Positions 59,869-64,000 of a DNA stretch of 64,000 nucleotides are shown one piece after another. Made by a program: the position numbers and the translations under genes. The stretch spans positions 14,639,501 to 14,703,500 of the forward strand of contig CM072339.1 in assembly GCA_036874045.1 (NCBI GenBank), in the 5' to 3' direction. Position 1 is the stretch's first letter, and each line of letters opens with the position of its first letter. The DNA comes from Cymodocea nodosa. Its lineage: Eukaryota > Streptophyta > Magnoliopsida > Alismatales > Cymodoceaceae. The notes beneath the pieces are model-generated. The model ran no database searches, had not been told where the DNA came from, and was given only the letters and a program-made list of their open reading frames with translations.

Positions 59869-60784
59869 AAGGAGGTTTGTGTACTTGAAATTTGAATTCT
59901 ATGAAATTTAAATTCTAACAGAATTTGATGGAAAAAATTTAAAATTCAAGTGTTTGTATATGTTTAGGAATTTAACGTAAATTAAAATTTAGGTATTTAT
60001 GCATATGACAGAATTGATTTTTATTTAATAAAATTAAAAAAAAATAAATTGAAGTAATTAGAGATAACCCTCTCTCTCTCTCTCTCTCCCTCCCTCTCTC
60101 TCTCACACATACTCTCCCTCTCTCTCCCTCTCTCTCTCTCTCTCTCTTCCCCTCTTCCTATCTCTCTCTCCCTCTCTCTCTCTCCTTCTCCCTCTTTCTC
60201 TCTCTCTTCCCCTCTCCCTATCTCTCTCTCCCTCTCTCTCTCCTTCTCTCCCTCCCTCTCTCTCTCTCCCTCTCTCCCTCTCTCCCTCTCTCTCTTCCCC
60301 TCTCCCTCTCTCCCACTCCCTCTCCCCTCTCTCTCTCTCCCTCTCTCTCTCTCCCTCTCCCCCTCTCTCCCTCTCTCTCCCTCTCTCTCTCTCCCTCTCT
60401 CCCTCTCTCTCTCCTTCTCTCCCTCCCTCTCTCTCTCTCTCCCTCCCTCTCTCTCTTCCCCCCTCCCTCTCTCCTCTCTCTCTCTATCTCTCTCTCTCTC
60501 TCCCTCTATTTATTTCTCTCTCTCTCTCTTTCTAATAATCTTACCATAACCTCTTTCTCTTATAAGTAAAACACGTAAGTAGGAGACATAAGAGAAGAGA
60601 TAACAAGCTAAGATAGAATTTGATTTTTGATCTTTTAAACTTGGAAAATAAATTCTGAGAGTTACTAAAGAGACGGAATTCAATTTCCGTAAAATGAATT
60701 TTATAGATATACAAACAACATTCTTATAGAATTGAATGAAATTTTTTTTCCTTTCTATCGAATTCCATATGCACAAACCCTTCT
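59869..60784. mobile_element. PIF/Harbinger-type TIR element with TTA target duplication
   Basis: TTA flanks both sides (59866-59868 and 60785-60787). The ends are AAGGAGGTTTGTGTAC and, in complement, AGAAGGGTTTGTGCATA, with 'ttgaattct'/'ggaattc' words inside. TTA duplications and GGTTTGTGCA-like ends fit non-autonomous PIF/Harbinger elements. It has no ORF and contains a long CT array. Confidence 0.55.
60068..60530. repeat. CT/CCT microsatellite, about 460 bp
   Basis: An almost uninterrupted polypyrimidine run of CT with CCCT, TTCC and a few A interruptions. Long arrays like this are mutable and can form triplex DNA. Confidence 0.95.
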
Positions 60785-60787
60785 TTA

Positions 60788-62573
60788 GCATCTCGATTTT
60801 ATTTACAAAGAATCTTGGTAACTTCTAATTGACACAACAAATCTCTGGCCATCAGAAAATTGGCATTCCAATTGTATCGACAACGTGCCATTGCCGTTAT
60901 CGTGCATGGTTGGTAATGAACCTCGTCAAATCAAATAAATATTTTATTGGCATATAATTAATCAATCAATTGTGACAACTACCATTTGCAAAATTTATTT
61001 AATAAAGTAGTAGTTAGTACATATTGTAAAAAGAAATCACTATTCTTCACTCTCTTTACTAAACCCCACTATTCCTAATAGTGAGGGGGGCTCTTCAAGT
61101 TGTGAAGAGGTGGACTTCGTAAGCTTGGTCAATGGTTTAATGTAAATGGCAAGGTGTTAGCCTGTGAATAACACTGAATTATAACGTAGGGTTCAATTAG
61201 GATTTACCTGAGAAATAGACATATCTATTTAAGGAACAACCGTAAATTCTTGTGCATTTATGGTTGACTGACTTATTTATTAGTTTTACATCATTACATT
61301 TATCAAAATCAAAGATAAAAAAAATCGAATCACGTTTCCGTTCAAATTTCATTTAAGCATGTTTAGTTTAGCAAAAGAATAATTTAATTCATGATTCACC
61401 TTAAAGTCAACGATCATGACACATGTATACACGATATACTAAGGAGGTATTTGTATATCTAGAAAATGACAGAAAATGTAGGAAATAAAATTTTCTAGGT
61501 GTTTGTATATCAGATAATTTTTCATCATTTTCCCTTAATATATAAGAAAAATTTTCTTTTGTTTTCCAACCTTTTTCATGTATAACAACTAACTCAAATA
61601 TGTTGTGCTCATGTTTATATTTGTAACTTCAAATTAATTTACCACTTTACGTCAATCATTTTAAGAAAAATTAATTTGCTAAACGTACTAAATTAGACAA
61701 GATCGTGTCATTTCACGTTTCGTATTAAAGTAGAAAAAGAGAGAGTGGTATAGTTTTGTTTATTTTAAAAACGAGTTAATTTTTCATAAGATATTGTGCA
61801 GAAAATTTATTAGTAAAATCTGATAATAATGTAATATATTTTATTTTCATGAACTGGAGGATTAAAACAATGGAAGAAAAAAAAGTAATTTCATTTTGAG
61901 AGCAGATAACTCCAATTTGACTCTACCTTAAAAATGAATTAAGTGAATGATAACCAAAGTGATATCTTCACTCAGGATATCGTGAGGAACTTGTATTTAA
62001 TTACTCTTTACTTTAACTTTAACTTTGTAATTGTGTGACAAAAGCAATGCAAGTTCATGAAAGTTAAATTTTAAATTTAAGTTTTGAATTTAAATTGTAA
62101 TCTGATATTTTTAACCAATTCTAACAACCTTTGTACGAGAAGTGGAACTAAAATTAAGAGTAACCAAATATGCACATAAATATGAAGGGGTAGTAGTACT
62201 ACTAGAAAGGTAAAAATTATATCAATGCACATATTCAAATATGTATTTTTATTTCTATAATTTATTTTAAAATAATTTACTTAAAATTTATTTATTTATT
62301 TATTATTTAATTTATCAATAAAAATATAAATAGAAATATTATATTTTTATGTTCTATCATTTTCATTAACTATACAAGTACCTTAAATTTAATTTTTCAT
62401 TATTCTTTTTTTCCTAAAACAGTAAAAATTTCACTTTCTGTCGTTTTGATCTTTCCGTCGTCTTATTTCCGGTACAGACAGAAACGTCTTGCTGGCGAGT
62501 CATTACTGGCATCGGCAATCTCTTCCCTTCTCTCTTTTCAGTTCTGCTCACTTGGTTCGACTCAGATCTGACA
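60788..62573. other. Intergenic and promoter region of the translocator gene
   Basis: No gene until 62574. 61440-61560 holds two 'ggtgtttgtatatc'-type words like the TIR ends nearby. The last 150 bp become less AT-rich and pyrimidine-rich, as expected of a plant 5' UTR. TATA-like sequences near 62320-62350 are too many in this AT-rich DNA to single one out. Confidence 0.4.
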
Positions 62574-63035
62574 ATGGCGAAGGAAGCAGAGGATCCTTCG
62601 GCAGTGCCGGGAGCAGCAGCCGGGTGGCCGGAAAGGAAGGATGGCCTCGTTACCTACGCATATCTCCTCCTCTACGTCGCCCTTTCCAGCGGCCAGATTT
62701 TCTTCAACAAGGCATTTTTCCTTTCCTCCGTTACTTTCTTCCTCAGATATTCTTGGACTTCTTCCTCTTTTTACCCTGTTGTTGTGGTTTGAAGTGGGTG
62801 TTGTCGTCGAAAGAGATCAACTTCCCTTACCCCGTGGCGCTTACACTACTCCACATGGTCTTCTCCTCCGTCCTTTGCTTCATTGTCACCCAAGTCTTTA
62901 AGGTCACATAACTCACATTCCTGTTGTTGATCACTACTCCATCCATTTTCTTTTTCTCTCATTGTTGTTTTTAACACCATGCTCGGATGATGACGACCAG
63001 ATTGTTAAGATTGAGCAAGGAATGTCGCTTGATGT
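62574..63035 (+). CDS. Sugar-phosphate/phosphate translocator-like protein (first three exons, gene runs off the window)
   Basis: These plant membrane carriers (drug/metabolite transporter superfamily) exchange phosphorylated sugars or related solutes; the exact substrate is unknown. Start ATG 62574 has a good context (ACAATGGCG). Exon 1 (62574-62711) gives 46 residues, including LVTYAYLLLYVALSSGQIFF and NK, the first membrane helix. Exon 2 (62795-62902) gives WVLSSKEINFPYPVALTLLH then MVFSSVLCFIVTQVFK, the second helix. Exon 3 (63001-63035) gives IVKIEQGMSLDV and ends in a split codon before GTGAGT. The wording follows Arabidopsis At3g14410-type proteins. Intron 1 (83 nt, 62712-62794) is GC-AG; intron 2 (62903-63000) is GT-AG. 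The next conserved segment was not found before 64000. Confidence 0.85.
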
Positions 63036-63370
63036 GTGAGTATTTCAAATTTCCATTTGCTTCTTCTCTTCTACATTTTCAGCTGCAAAGAACTTCACTT
63101 AACTTCTGTCTTACAATTTGAAATTTTCATGTGAACTTTCCATAATGGAGGAATTTCAGGCTTGATGTCAAACTGACTGATCACGCTTCCCCATGCTTAT
63201 AGTGGGGAAAAGAGTGGTTGGGTTACAATTGGAAAACTCCTACACAATTTTGTGGATTTGTTTTTGCAAACAGAAGCACAGAAAGCTCATGTATGAAATC
63301 CATTTGGTTCATGCACTTCATCTAGGTTCACATCTTGTTCACCTAATCTTTGGTGAAATGTTTGCATAAT

Positions 63371-63820
63371 AACTTTTTGCCTTCAAAACAGACCAATAAG
63401 GGAATGAGATGTCTTTAACACAATGCCTGTATAAGGTCATGACATTTTATGTACTAAATCATGATGTGGAAGTGGAATGATGTATTATTGAAATAGAATG
63501 GTGCAAAATTGATTGGAGGTGAGCTTTACAGCCTAGGTTTTTTTCCCAAGGGTTAGATGCGTAGGAGGGGCCACCCAACACTGGTTGCCTATGCCATAGT
63601 AATAACGTTTTTGTCTTCAAAATAGACCAATAAGGGAAGGAGATGTCTTTAAGGAAATTTCTATGTAATATCATGGGCTTTTTTGTGCTAATTATGATGT
63701 AGAATGATGTGTTGTGGAAATAGAACAGTGTGAAATTGATTGAGAGTAGCCTTTATAGCCTAGGATTTAGCCCAAGTGATGGATGAATGAGGTGCCTAAC
63801 ATTGAGTGCCTAGCATAATC
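63371..63820. repeat. Tandem duplication (about 233 bp) in intron 3
   Basis: 63371-63603 and 63604 to about 63820 share 'agaccaataaggga', 'gagatgtcttta', 'gaaatagaa' with 'gtg', and 'tagcctagg' in the same order. They lie in the putative third intron of the translocator gene. No coding was seen. Confidence 0.75.
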
Positions 63821-64000
63821 TTACACCTATGGTCATGGTCATGTCAGAGTGTTTGGCACTCACTACAAGTGCAACATTAGATGCCCCATTTAAGACATGT
63901 TACACCTAAGATAGCTCTCTCACAAAGAAAGTATGCTCTTGATTTATTAGAGGAAGCCAACTTTCTAGGACATAAACTAGAACGAACTCCCATTGAGTAA

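Noticed and set aside
62489-62911. 140-codon ORF across the translocator start
   Set aside because: It reads the wrong frame in exon 1 and only joins the true frame in exon 2 by running through the 83-nt intron.

Overview
This is nuclear DNA of a seed plant. It is AT-rich and almost entirely transposable elements (TEs), with one ordinary plant gene at the right edge: the first exons of a sugar-phosphate/phosphate translocator-like gene resembling Arabidopsis At3g14410. The transposons are plant-type: Ty3/gypsy of the Athila/Tat (non-chromovirus) group, SIRE-like Ty1/copia, and PIF/Harbinger. I cannot name the species. Most TE proteins carry stops or frameshifts, so most calls are pseudogenes or remnants.

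Layout. 45-7798: a head-to-tail chain of three LTRs of one gypsy family (LTRs about 2.1-2.2 kb, starting TGTTTAGAAT), separated only by 3' untranslated internal pieces. 7937-9838: an antisense-facing accessory ORF with a putative plant transposon protein domain. About 10170-18903: a minus-strand non-autonomous member of the same family, ordered LTR fragment, gag, F-box gene, 3' region, polypurine tract (PPT), LTR, and broken by two copia solo LTRs. 18905-21608: the 3' end of a SIRE-like copia element with its own transposon-protein ORF. 21609-24909: a second gypsy-like LTR type, present as one long copy plus an abutting truncated copy. 26809-32815: a PIF/Harbinger transposon with transposase, Myb/SANT-like gene and minisatellite, and a copia solo LTR inside its left end. 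33170-42454: a large inverted duplication in which two gag-tail/F-box units lie head to head, the right one ending in a full-length LTR. 43176-45380: a second gypsy accessory ORF. 45928-52906: a minus-strand gypsy gag-pol with 5' LTR and three tandem primer-binding-site-like modules. 53219-54770: a truncated plus-strand LTR with a near-perfect tRNA-Asp-type primer binding site. 55-61 kb: copia and PIF/Harbinger debris, TIR elements and a 460-bp CT microsatellite. 62574-64000: the host gene.

Most notable is an LTR-retrotransposon family that carries an F-box/FBA-like gene in sense orientation directly after gag. It occurs at three loci. The two copies in the palindrome read in one frame for nearly 380 codons, interrupted only by two or three stop codons that are not shared (plus one late 1-nt slip), so the parent ORF was intact until recently. 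Other unusual features are a duplicated PPT, a triplicated primer-binding site, about 137-bp U3 repeats with palindromic G-boxes also seen in a copia LTR, and arrays of alternating TAACTCAACG/CGTTGAGTTA motifs across unrelated elements. The pol element probably supplies the enzymes for the non-autonomous F-box members; this is inferred from shared LTRs.
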